Source: Desulfonatronovibrio sp.
Lineage (GTDB): Bacteria > Desulfobacterota > Desulfovibrionia > Desulfovibrionales > Desulfonatronovibrionaceae
Direction: 5' to 3'
NCBI GenBank assembly: GCA_003566455.1
Contig: PXDF01000010.1
Location: 1 to 43,764, forward strand
Length of the DNA: 43,764 nt
Positions 26,264-35,811 of this stretch are shown here, piece after piece. Both the position numbers and the translations under genes were made by a program. The stretch's first letter is position 1. Each line of letters begins with the position of its first letter. A model generated the notes under the pieces. The model was not told the origin of the DNA. It saw only the letters and a list, made by a program, of their open reading frames with translations, and made no database searches.

Positions 26264-27022
26264 TCAATGAGCGCTGTATTGATCTGGATACTCAACATAT
26301 TCCAGGCATAATCCTCTGGCCGGACTGGTGGCCGGAGCAAGGCCTCTCTTTCCAGCAGAAAGTGTTTGTTCCAGAAAAGTGGAGGGATATTTATTCAAGC
26401 CGATAACCACAAGCACGCCGACAATATTTCTGACCATCTGTTTCAAAAAACCGTCAGCTGTTATGGTGAACACCAGTTCCTGGGGGTAAAGACCTGAAGC
26501 AAAAGAAATCCCTTTAACCTCGCGCCAGGTGCTTCTGACTCTTGTTCCGGTATTCATGAGCGCACGGAAGTCTTTTTTCCCCAGAAGAAAGAGGGATGCT
26601 TCCCTCATGGAGTCCACATCCAGGGGACCGGTTTTCCAGACGTAATTTCTCCTCTGAGGCAGGACAAAATCAGATTCAGTCCAGAACGTGTAAGAATAAG
26701 TCTTGGATATTACGCTGAACCGTGAATGGAAATCCTTATTCACAGCCATAGACCTGATCACTCTCACGGATTCGGGAAGTATGGAGTTAAGGGCCTGTTG
26801 CCATGGTATACCGGTCTTGCCTTCAGGTACGTCAAAGTGAGCTACCTGACCAGAAGCGTGAACTCCGGCGTCGGTCCTGCCGGAACCATGAACGCGAACC
26901 GGTATGGAACAGATTTTTTTCAAGGCGTCTTCCATGACTCCCTGTATTGTGGGCCTGTCTTTTTGTACTTGCCAACCGTGGTAATCTCCGCCATCATAGG
27001 CCAGAGTGAGTTTTATTCGCAT
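26264..27022 (-). CDS. truA: tRNA pseudouridine synthase A
   Basis: TruA makes pseudouridine at positions 38-40 in the tRNA anticodon arm. The 252-residue protein begins MRIKLTLAYDGGDYHGWQ, and the catalytic Asp lies in GSGRTDAGVHA. The reading frame stays open 40 codons further upstream, but the ATG at 27022 fits the family N-terminus and lies 8 nt after the preceding gene. The truA stop is 33 nt before the chosen clpS start. Confidence 0.95.
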   Translation of the reverse strand: MRIKLTLAYDGGDYHGWQVQKDRPTIQGVMEDALKKICSIPVRVHGSGRTDAGVHASGQVAHFDVPEGKTGIPWQQALNSILPESVRVIRSMAVNKDFHSRFSVISKTYSYTFWTESDFVLPQRRNYVWKTGPLDVDSMREASLFLLGKKDFRALMNTGTRVRSTWREVKGISFASGLYPQELVFTITADGFLKQMVRNIVGVLVVIGLNKYPSTFLEQTLSAGKRGLAPATSPARGLCLEYVEYPDQYSAH

Positions 27023-27030
27023 ATAAAAAT

Positions 27031-27960
27031 TTACAGATTTTTCTGGTATTGAAAAGTGTTCCAGTATCTGCCCTGCCATAATTCCTGAACATGCATTACA
27101 TTTTTTATCTGGTTGATGATGCTGTTTTTTCTGCGCGCCCATTCAGGTGCTATAAGCTCCCCCGGAGCAGGGTCTCCGGTCAACCTGTGAATAATAATGT
27201 CAGGCCGGAGCCCGGCAAGGCCCAGAGCAACCCAGTGAGCGTATTCTTCCATATCCTGGGGTCTGTATATGTTCATTTCCCACATCCTGGCCAGGGTGGT
27301 GTTTCTGCAAATATAAAGGTTGTGAAATTTTATTCCTTTGACTGGTTCTTTGTTCAGAAATTCTATTGTTTCCAGAAAGTGATCAAGAGTTTCACCGGGA
27401 AGGCCGGCAATAACGTGGGCGCATACTTTTATTCCTGCCAGGGATGACAGTCGGCATGATCTGGAAAAGTCCTCGGCAAGGTGTCCTCTGTTGATTCGCT
27501 TTAAAGTTTCATCACGGGAACTTTGAAGTCCCAGGTCCAGCCAGACTTCATCACAGGGAAAAGAAGCCAGGATCCTTATTTTTTCTCTATCCAGACAGTC
27601 AGGCCTGGTTCCAACGCATAAAACACAGAGATCGTCGAGATCACTAAGCTGGTCCAGGACCAGTTCCAGCCTTGCCGGCGAGCAATAAGTGTTGGAAAAA
27701 GATTGCAGGTAAGCGGCAAACTTTATGGGGCCATGTTTTAATATTAATTTTTCCCTGCACAGATTGTATTGATTTTTTATCGAGATGGATTTAAGGCTTT
27801 GACCTGTTCCCGATCCCTGTTCGTTGCAGAAAATACAACCTGTTGAAGAAATGGTCCCGTCTCTGTTTGGGCAGTTAAACCCGGCGTCCAGGGGTATTTT
27901 CCAGACCCTGATCCCAAATTTTTTTTTCCAGTAAGATGAGAGAGTATAGTATTTCTCCAT
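27031..27960 (-). CDS. YhcC-like radical SAM protein (TIGR01212 type)
   Basis: A 309-residue radical S-adenosylmethionine protein. The iron-sulfur Cys residues are Cys30, Cys42 and Cys45 in FNCPNRDG...GCIFC, the CxNRDG...GCxFC layout of the YhcC/TIGR01212 family, rather than the common CxxxCxxC. Other family signatures are LGLQSSRDETLKRINRGH and GLPGETLDHFLETIEFL. The reaction is not established for this family. The ATG at 27960 has GAGG about ten bases upstream; an in-frame TTG two codons earlier is less likely. Its place next to truA could hint at RNA modification, which is inference. Confidence 0.88.
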   Translation of the reverse strand: MEKYYTLSSYWKKKFGIRVWKIPLDAGFNCPNRDGTISSTGCIFCNEQGSGTGQSLKSISIKNQYNLCREKLILKHGPIKFAAYLQSFSNTYCSPARLELVLDQLSDLDDLCVLCVGTRPDCLDREKIRILASFPCDEVWLDLGLQSSRDETLKRINRGHLAEDFSRSCRLSSLAGIKVCAHVIAGLPGETLDHFLETIEFLNKEPVKGIKFHNLYICRNTTLARMWEMNIYRPQDMEEYAHWVALGLAGLRPDIIIHRLTGDPAPGELIAPEWARRKNSIINQIKNVMHVQELWQGRYWNTFQYQKNL

Positions 27961-28036
27961 GGACAAAAGACCTCAAACAAAGTTGCCTGGCTGTTATTAA
28001 TCTGGTAATGTTTTCATGTTCAGAATGTCTGACATT

Positions 28037-28208
28037 TTAACAGGTCGTAGAAAAACTTCCAATTGTTGCGTTGCTGCACCGGCACCTGCGTGAGCAGGTA
28101 ATTCTTCAGCTTTTGATTAAATTACACCTCATGTAGATGACGGATCGCTCCTTGCATTAGAAATTTTTAAACGTCCTGCAAGTAAGGACTTTTTCAACAA
28201 GCTGTTAA
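28037..28208. repeat. MITE-like element with imperfect terminal inverted repeats
   Basis: The left end (28037-28060, TTAACAGGTCGTAGAAAAAC) and the inverted right end (28186-28208, TTAACAGCTTGTTGAAAAAG) match at roughly 18 of 22 positions. The 172-bp element encodes nothing. Its interior has a small hairpin, CACCTGC...GCAGGT, near 28083-28099. This is the form of a miniature inverted-repeat element or the remnant of an insertion sequence. No target duplication is obvious. Confidence 0.5.
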
Positions 28209-28236
28209 CATCTATCTAATTTGAGTGACTTTTGTC

Positions 28237-28315
28237 TGTCATTGCCAGGGAAGAGAATCAATCTCAGCCAGTTATTAAAAGATTGCCGCGCACCCTTCAG
28301 GTTCTCGCAATGACA
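28237..28315. repeat. Dispersed palindromic repeat (TGTCATTGC type)
   Basis: TGTCATTGC at 28237-28245 is exactly inverted as GCAATGACA at 28307-28315, and inside it CAATCT (28259-28264) pairs with AGATTG (28280-28285). Short elements with GTCATTGC...GCAATGAC ends are scattered in many deltaproteobacterial genomes. The 79-bp copy sits about 57 nt before mreB, so it would lie in or near the mreB leader. Confidence 0.6.
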
Positions 28316-28363
28316 GGCGTGTCAAACAGTTGCAGGAAAGTTGCTCATTTTAAAATCTACTAA

Positions 28364-30269
<1,906 letters not shown>

Positions 30270-30272
30270 AAA

Positions 30273-30755
30273 TTGAAGCTGGCGTTCTTCTGGATTTTAT
30301 TCACCGGAGCGGCGATCTGGGCACAGTATTTTTTCCGCACCATGGACTTTTTTTCTCCCGGTCTGGTGGTAATGCTTCAGTTCGGGCTTTACAAACCTTT
30401 CCTGCTGGCGGGGCCTTTATGGATGCTCATTCAGGAAGGCTCAGGCGGGCTGGCTTTTGGCACCATGATTCTTTTTTATCTGGGTTTTATGGTTTTTTTT
30501 TATATCGGCGGTTTTTTTCTGGAAGTCAGAAACGTCTTTTTTACCATGTTCCTGTTTTTGTTCATGGCGCTGTTCAAAATTTTGATCGTTTTGGCTATGG
30601 CGTCCCTTCAGGATTTTGTACTGTCAGGACAGTACGGTTTTGAAGACTTTCTGGTTCAGGCCGTGGTCTATTTTCTGGTCTGGATGATAATTTATAATCT
30701 ATTTCGAAAGTATTTCATCAATGAGTCTTTTAAAGGCAAACAGCATATTCAATGA
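30273..30755 (+). CDS. mreD: Rod-shape membrane protein MreD
   Basis: A 160-residue, very hydrophobic protein with five or so membrane segments, between mreC and mrdA where MreD belongs. MreD proteins are poorly conserved, so the call rests on size, hydropathy and position. The start is a TTG just after the mreC stop, the only usable codon that keeps the first membrane segment. The upstream site (TTGGGGT) is weak, which suggests coupling to mreC translation. It overlaps mrdA by 35 nt. Confidence 0.82.
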   Translation: MKLAFFWILFTGAAIWAQYFFRTMDFFSPGLVVMLQFGLYKPFLLAGPLWMLIQEGSGGLAFGTMILFYLGFMVFFYIGGFFLEVRNVFFTMFLFLFMALFKILIVLAMASLQDFVLSGQYGFEDFLVQAVVYFLVWMIIYNLFRKYFINESFKGKQHIQ

Positions 30756-32511
30756 AAAGTTCGGTTCATACTTTCTGTTGTTTCTCATTATCTCCCTTTT
30801 TTGTATTTTTTCAGTCAGGCTCTGGTATCTTCAAGTCTACAAAGCAAATTTTTTTTCTCAGAAGGCCCAGGACAATCTTCAACGAAGACAGCTGATTTAT
30901 GCCCCGAGAGGTCTTTTCCTGGACAGGCACGGGGAGCTTCTTGCCGTTAACGAACCATCATACAGCCTTGCCATCATAAGAGAAGACTGTCCGGATATTG
31001 AGGCCACCCTTGAGCAGATCAGCAGGTGGACACAAATGCCCGCTGACCAGGTTCATGATGAATTTAAAAGGGGGAAAGGCATGGTCAGGTCTTTTGAAAA
31101 CCAGATTATTGCCTCAAACCTGTCCTTTGATACCCTGACCAGGGTGGAGACGGAATCTCCCTACTGGCCCGGGGTAAAAATTGTTATTCAGCCGAGGAGG
31201 AGGTATCTTCAGGGGGAAGTTCTCTCGCATGTCCTCGGTTATGTTGCAAGGGCCAGTGAAGATGAGCTGACAAGGGATCCGGAGCTTCGTCTTGGCGACA
31301 ATGTTGGCAAACAGGGTCTTGAGCTTTCCATGGAAAGGATTCTTCGGGGCCAAAAGGGACTCAGAAAGATGGAAGTTGATGCTTCAGGAAGGGTTTTGCA
31401 TCAGGAAGTACTTGACTATCCTGTTCCTGGAAACAACATTCAGTTAAGTATCGACCTGGGAATACAGCAAAAAGCCTTTGATCTTATGGATGGCAAGTCT
31501 GGATCGGTTATAGTTATTGATGCTGATTCCGGACAGGTCCTGGCTCTGGTCAGTGCTCCAGGATATGATAACAATGAGTTTGTTTTTGGCATTTCCCACG
31601 AAAAATGGCAAAATATTCTGAGCAACCCCCATCATCCCTTGCAGAACAGAAGCATTCAGAGTACTTATCCGCCAGGCTCTGTTTTCAAGCTGGTCATGGC
31701 CGGCCTGGCCCATATTCAGCCTGATATCCGGGCCGCTGACAGGATTTTTTGTTCCGGATCAGTCGCCCTGGGCAACCGGGTCTTCAGGTGCTGGAAAGGC
31801 CATGGATGGGTAGACATGAAAAAATCTCTGGTTGAATCATGCGACTCTTATTATTATCAGCTGGGGGACAGGCTGGGGGTTGACAGGATCAGCGAGTTTG
31901 CAGTGGGCAGCGGTTTCGGGAGGTCCACAGGCATAGACCTGCCTCATGAAAGGTCCGGCCTCATTCCTACCAGGGACTGGAAAAGACAGAGATTCAATGA
32001 TGGCTGGCGGGGTGGAGATAATTTCAACCTGGCCATTGGTCAGGGTTTTATTCTGGTCACTCCCTTGCAGGTGGCCAGGTTTGTTGCGGCAATCGCCAAT
32101 GGGGGCAGTCTTTACAAGCCTTCGCTGCTCCTGGATGAAAAAAAGGTTGATCCTGTGCAGTTACCATGGAGCGAGTCCTCGCGTAATTTTGTGTACCAGG
32201 CTATGATTGAGACAGTCGAGGGAGAAAGGGGAACCGCCAGAAGGCTTTATACAGATGGAGTAATTGTTGGCGGTAAAACCGGCACATCCCAGGTTGTGGG
32301 ACTGATGCCGCAGCATCTGGAAGATGATCCTGAGGCTGTTGATTACTGGCTGAGACATCATGGCTGGATGGCGGCCTTTGCCAGGAATAATGACAGGACG
32401 TACTCCATAGTGGCCCTGGTGGAGCACGGAGGTTCAGGGAGCAGGGCTGCCGGCCCGGTGGTCAGAGATTTGCTTGACTATCTTTTTGATGAATCACACC
32501 CGCACCAGTAA
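30721..32511 (+). CDS. mrdA: Penicillin-binding protein 2 (elongasome transpeptidase)
   Basis: PBP2 crosslinks peptidoglycan during cell elongation. The 596-residue class B PBP has an N-terminal membrane anchor (about 16-36) and a pedestal domain with YAPRGLFLDRHGELLAVN. The transpeptidase domain has SVFK (catalytic Ser320), SCD (373-375, usually SxN, with Asp typical of PBP2) and KTG (519-521). The ATG overlaps the end of mreD. rodA follows 3 nt downstream, giving the matched polymerase and crosslinking enzyme pair. Confidence 0.96.
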   Translation: MSLLKANSIFNEKFGSYFLLFLIISLFCIFSVRLWYLQVYKANFFSQKAQDNLQRRQLIYAPRGLFLDRHGELLAVNEPSYSLAIIREDCPDIEATLEQISRWTQMPADQVHDEFKRGKGMVRSFENQIIASNLSFDTLTRVETESPYWPGVKIVIQPRRRYLQGEVLSHVLGYVARASEDELTRDPELRLGDNVGKQGLELSMERILRGQKGLRKMEVDASGRVLHQEVLDYPVPGNNIQLSIDLGIQQKAFDLMDGKSGSVIVIDADSGQVLALVSAPGYDNNEFVFGISHEKWQNILSNPHHPLQNRSIQSTYPPGSVFKLVMAGLAHIQPDIRAADRIFCSGSVALGNRVFRCWKGHGWVDMKKSLVESCDSYYYQLGDRLGVDRISEFAVGSGFGRSTGIDLPHERSGLIPTRDWKRQRFNDGWRGGDNFNLAIGQGFILVTPLQVARFVAAIANGGSLYKPSLLLDEKKVDPVQLPWSESSRNFVYQAMIETVEGERGTARRLYTDGVIVGGKTGTSQVVGLMPQHLEDDPEAVDYWLRHHGWMAAFARNNDRTYSIVALVEHGGSGSRAAGPVVRDLLDYLFDESHPHQ

Positions 32512-32514
32512 ATC

Positions 32515-33621
32515 ATGGTAGATCGGCAACTTTTTCTGCATATAAACTGGTCAATACTGGCCATTGTCATCCTGTTATTCATTGCAGGAGTGCTCAATCT
32601 CTATTCTGCAAGCGCGTTCAGAATCGGAGACGGAACAGCCATTACCCCTTTTTATAAAAGGCAGATACTTTGGGGAGTCATAAGCATTCTGGCAATGATC
32701 ACGACCATGCTTTTTGATTACCGCCATTTAAAAAACAGTTCATGGTTTATATTTTTAGTGGCTGTTGCCTCTCTGATTGCGGTACTCTTCTGGGGCAAGA
32801 CCATTTACGGCGCTCAGAGATGGCTTGATCTTGGCTTTTTTAACTTTCAGCCCAGTGAACTGGCCAAGGTAGGAGTTGTGCTGGTAACTTCTGCTTTTTT
32901 GTCCAAAATAAATCATTCCCTGGGACTCAGGGACATTCTAAAGGTCCTGATCATCGTTATAATTCCGGCCTATCTCATAGCCAGACAACCCGATCTTGGT
33001 TCTGCCCTGCTTCTTGTTTTTCTCATGGCCGGGATGTTAATTTACCACGGCATAAGAAAAAATACCTTCAAGACGCTCCTCTTGACAACGCCCATTCTGA
33101 TTCCCTCAGGCTGGATATTTCTGAAAGATTACCAGAAAGTCAGGCTGTTGACCTTTCTGAATCCCGGCCATGATCCCCTGGGTTCAGGATATCATGTGAT
33201 CCAGTCACAGATCGCCATAGGTTCAGGGGGATTCTGGGGAAAAGGGTTTATGGAGGGCACACAGAGTCAGCTTCGTTTTTTACCTGAAAAACACACTGAT
33301 TTTGCTTTCTCTGTTTATGGAGAGGAATGGGGATTTATCGGGTCATTAATCCTTTTGTTTTTGTTTTCTTTATTCCTGTATCAGATATTTCTCAGTTCCG
33401 AGGAAGCCAAGGATAAATTCGGCACCATGTTATGCGTTGGTGTGTTTTTTTATTTTTTCTGGCAAATCTTTATAAATATTGGAATGGTTCTTGGGCTGAT
33501 GCCCGTGGTGGGTGTTCCACTCCCCTTTGTCAGTTACGGGGGAACTTCTCTTCTGGTAAACTTCATCATGGTCGGTCTCGTGCTGAATGTGTCAATGCGC
33601 AGGTTCATGTTTAAGAGCTAA
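32515..33621 (+). CDS. rodA: Peptidoglycan glycosyltransferase RodA
   Basis: RodA is the SEDS-family membrane enzyme that polymerises lipid II with PBP2 in the elongasome. The 368-residue protein has about ten membrane segments and SEDS signatures: LGFFNFQPSELAKVGVVL, ARQPDLGSALLL, FLPEKHTDFAFSVYGEEWGF and GVPLPFVSYGGTSLL. It is 3 nt after mrdA. Also called mrdB. Confidence 0.96.
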   Translation: MVDRQLFLHINWSILAIVILLFIAGVLNLYSASAFRIGDGTAITPFYKRQILWGVISILAMITTMLFDYRHLKNSSWFIFLVAVASLIAVLFWGKTIYGAQRWLDLGFFNFQPSELAKVGVVLVTSAFLSKINHSLGLRDILKVLIIVIIPAYLIARQPDLGSALLLVFLMAGMLIYHGIRKNTFKTLLLTTPILIPSGWIFLKDYQKVRLLTFLNPGHDPLGSGYHVIQSQIAIGSGGFWGKGFMEGTQSQLRFLPEKHTDFAFSVYGEEWGFIGSLILLFLFSLFLYQIFLSSEEAKDKFGTMLCVGVFFYFFWQIFINIGMVLGLMPVVGVPLPFVSYGGTSLLVNFIMVGLVLNVSMRRFMFKS

Positions 33622-33673
33622 ACACAACATGTTGAATTGGTATAAAAAATCCTCCAAATCAAAAGGAGTAAAA

Positions 33674-34018
33674 ATGGCCAAGGATGAAATAAACGCCTTC
33701 ATGGGTATGGGTACTTCATACCATGGAAAGCTGGAATTTAAAGGCACGGTTCGAATAGATGGCGAGTTTGAGGGAGAAATTGAATCGGAGGGGACACTGA
33801 TAGTTGGAAATGAAGCCCGGGTTAAGGGCAGTATTAATGTGGGCCAGCTTGTTCTGAGCGGTACCCTGGAAGGCGAGCTTAAGGCTCAGTCCAAGGTGGT
33901 GCTGTATAAACAGGCCAATCTGTATGGAAAAATTATTACTCCGGTGCTGCTGGTGGAAGAAGGGGCTGTGGTTAAAGGGGAGATTGACATGCATCAGAGG
34001 GATGCGCTTGAGGAATAA
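33674..34018 (+). CDS. Bactofilin
   Basis: Bactofilins are self-assembling beta-helical cytoskeletal proteins with roles in cell shape and polar or wall-related positioning. The 114-residue protein has a short N-terminus (MAKDEINAFMGMG) and then a right-handed beta-helix of repeats such as FKGTVRIDGEFEGEIES, VKGSINVGQLVLSGTLEGEL and LYGKIITPVLLVEEGAVVKG. AAAGGAG lies 5 nt before the ATG at 33674. An upstream in-frame ATG at 33629 would add a basic, aromatic segment (MLNWYKKSSKSKG) resembling bactofilin membrane-targeting tails, but it lacks a ribosome binding site. The gene ends the mre operon, 52 nt after rodA. Confidence 0.88.
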   Translation: MAKDEINAFMGMGTSYHGKLEFKGTVRIDGEFEGEIESEGTLIVGNEARVKGSINVGQLVLSGTLEGELKAQSKVVLYKQANLYGKIITPVLLVEEGAVVKGEIDMHQRDALEE

Positions 34019-34233
34019 TTTTTTAAAAAATTTGTTGTAAATATTTTTAAATATTTTTAAGGTTGCAAAACAATGTGAAAATATTAACAAACCTTGTATT
34101 ATCACTGCAAATAAAATGTTAAATAACTGCAAAAAGGTTTTGACACAAAGTTAGAAATTAGCTAAATGCACTATGTCTTTGAACAAAAAATATCAACTTT
34201 GAACTAAATTTCACATTCTCCGGGGGAGGCGCC
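34019..34233 (+). other. AT-rich upstream region of the ATP synthase operon
   Basis: The 215-nt gap is strongly AT-rich. It contains a 16-nt palindrome AATTTTTTAAAAAATT near its left end and an exact tandem 10-bp repeat ATATTTTTAA at 34041-34060, a spacing of one helical turn. A candidate promoter follows at 34140-34168. No intrinsic terminator for the mre operon was found. Confidence 0.55.
34140..34168 (+). promoter_or_regulatory. Candidate sigma-70 promoter of the atp operon
   Basis: A perfect TTGACA is followed after 17 nt by TAAATG (3 of 6). The start would be about 60 nt before atpF'. The position and the AT-rich upstream sequence support it; the -10 is weak. Confidence 0.42.
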
Positions 34234-34656
34234 ATGATTGAACTGAATGTAACTTTTTTTATTCAATTGGTAAACTTTCTGATTGTTCTTCTGCTTCTTA
34301 ACATTATCCTGTACAAGCCCATTCGAGGTATGCTCCAAAAAAGAGCGGAAATAATGTCTCAAAAGGTTTCCGAGGTGGAAAGCTTTTCCTCTTCAGCTGC
34401 TGAAAAGATGAAAACATATGAGTCTGAGCTGGACAAGGCCAGGATCAAGGCCCAGGAAATCAGGTCCGACCTTAAAGGGCAGGGATATTTAAGGGAGAAT
34501 GAGATTGTGGATGTTGCTTCAGGAGAGGCCATGAGCATGGTCAAGGCTGCCAGGGAAAAGGTATCCAAGGAAAAGGAAGCAGCCATTAATAACCTTAAGA
34601 ACGAAGTTCAGAAATTTGCGGAACAGGCGACTCAAAAGATTCTAAGTAAGGCATAA
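34234..34656 (+). CDS. atpF': ATP synthase F0 subunit b'
   Basis: This 140-residue stator subunit has one N-terminal membrane segment (FFIQLVNFLIVLLLLNIIL) with the family motif NxxLYKPIRGML, then a long charged coiled coil. With the next gene it would form a b/b' heterodimer, as in photosynthetic and many deltaproteobacterial enzymes. A very strong GGGGGAGG precedes the ATG. It is the first gene of the visible operon; the genes for subunits a and c are absent and presumably elsewhere. Confidence 0.9.
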   Translation: MIELNVTFFIQLVNFLIVLLLLNIILYKPIRGMLQKRAEIMSQKVSEVESFSSSAAEKMKTYESELDKARIKAQEIRSDLKGQGYLRENEIVDVASGEAMSMVKAAREKVSKEKEAAINNLKNEVQKFAEQATQKILSKA

Positions 34657-34689
34657 CGTTAATATATTTCAATATTTAAGGAGGGCTGT

Positions 34690-35259
34690 GTGTTGAAAGG
34701 AAACAAAACCGTGCCGCTTATTTTGGCGCTCCTGCTGCTTGCAGCTACAATTTTCAATGTTGCTGACCCCATGAATCTTCATCCTGATCTGAAAAATCAG
34801 ATCTGGAGGGTGATCAACTTTGTAATTTTCCTGGCTGTTATTTATTATGCCGGAGGCAGGAAGCTGTTTACTTTTTTCCCAAGCCGGAGCAAGGAAATTG
34901 AGACAGAGTTGAGTGATCTGGATGCCCGGCGTAAACAAGCAGAAAAAAGGCTGTCCGAGGTGGAGCAAAGCATTGCCAATCTCGATGAAGAAAGGGAGCG
35001 CATTCTGGCTCAGGCTCAATCCCAGGGTGAGGCCTTAAAAGCTGACATTATTGCCAAGGCCGAATCCGCGGCTGAGATTATAAAACAGCAGGCAAAGATC
35101 AGCGCTGAACAGGAAGCAAAGCTGGCCCTTGAGGAGATCAAGGCTGAACTGGCTGAAAAAGTAACTGAGGCGGCCGAAGCCATGATCAGGAAAAAATTAA
35201 AGGCTGAGGACCATCAAGCTCTTATTAACGATAGCCTAACAAGGGTGGTGCTAAATTGA
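34690..35259 (+). CDS. atpF: ATP synthase F0 subunit b
   Basis: A 189-residue peripheral stalk subunit. It has an extra N-terminal hydrophobic stretch (PLILALLLLAATIF), then the main membrane segment (IWRVINFVIFLAVIYYAGGRKL) and a long coiled coil from about residue 65 to the end. The extra stretch may be a signal peptide, which is seen in b subunits of this group. The start is a GTG, 5 nt after AAGGAGG. Confidence 0.91.
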   Translation: MLKGNKTVPLILALLLLAATIFNVADPMNLHPDLKNQIWRVINFVIFLAVIYYAGGRKLFTFFPSRSKEIETELSDLDARRKQAEKRLSEVEQSIANLDEERERILAQAQSQGEALKADIIAKAESAAEIIKQQAKISAEQEAKLALEEIKAELAEKVTEAAEAMIRKKLKAEDHQALINDSLTRVVLN

Positions 35260-35807
35260 TAGGAAATATTATTGCCAGAAGATATGCACGCGCTCTGTTT
35301 GCTCTTGGCGAAAAACAAGGCGAAAAGGAGCTCAAGGCTTATGGACAAGACCTGGCAAAAATAGTCAGTGTCTTGGAGGGCGCTCCCGAGTTGGTCAGAA
35401 TTTTTAAGAACCCCATATTCAATATGGATGAGAAGAAAAAAATTCTGAAACAGCTTTTTACAAAAATAAAACCCGGCACAGTGGTGAGCAACTTCTGCTT
35501 TCTTCTGGCCGACAAAGCCAGGCTGGATTATATCCCAGAAATAGCCATCTATTATGCAAAGCTTCTGGACGAGCATCAGGGAATAGTCCGTGGTGAAATA
35601 GTTACAGCCATTAAACTGGCTGATAATATTAAAAAGGAAATTGTTGAAAAACTTGAAAAACAGTCCGGCCTTAAGGTAGTTCTTGACTATAATGTTGATG
35701 AGAACATCCTGGGAGGACTCATGTTGAAGGTTGGAGATAAGGTTTTGGATGCCAGCATCAGGGCGCAACTTCAAATACTCAAAGAAAACATAAAGAGGGG
35801 TGAGTAG
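35256..35807 (+). CDS. atpH: ATP synthase F1 subunit delta
   Basis: Delta joins the peripheral stalk to the top of the alpha-beta hexamer. The 183-residue protein starts [20 protein letters not shown] and ends with the conserved C-terminal motif [19 protein letters not shown]. The start is a TTG that overlaps the atpF stop (TTGA), with AGGGTGG upstream; this gives coupled translation. Confidence 0.93.
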   Translation: MIGNIIARRYARALFALGEKQGEKELKAYGQDLAKIVSVLEGAPELVRIFKNPIFNMDEKKKILKQLFTKIKPGTVVSNFCFLLADKARLDYIPEIAIYYAKLLDEHQGIVRGEIVTAIKLADNIKKEIVEKLEKQSGLKVVLDYNVDENILGGLMLKVGDKVLDASIRAQLQILKENIKRGE

Positions 35808-35811
35808 GGCT

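Noticed and set aside
34019-34139. Possible terminator after the bactofilin gene
   Set aside because: The only palindromes are pure A/T or have very long loops, so no intrinsic terminator can be called.
35214-35774. 186-residue minus-strand open frame opposite atpH
   Set aside because: It is antisense to an unmistakable delta subunit; the Phe/Ser-rich product is typical of antisense translation.
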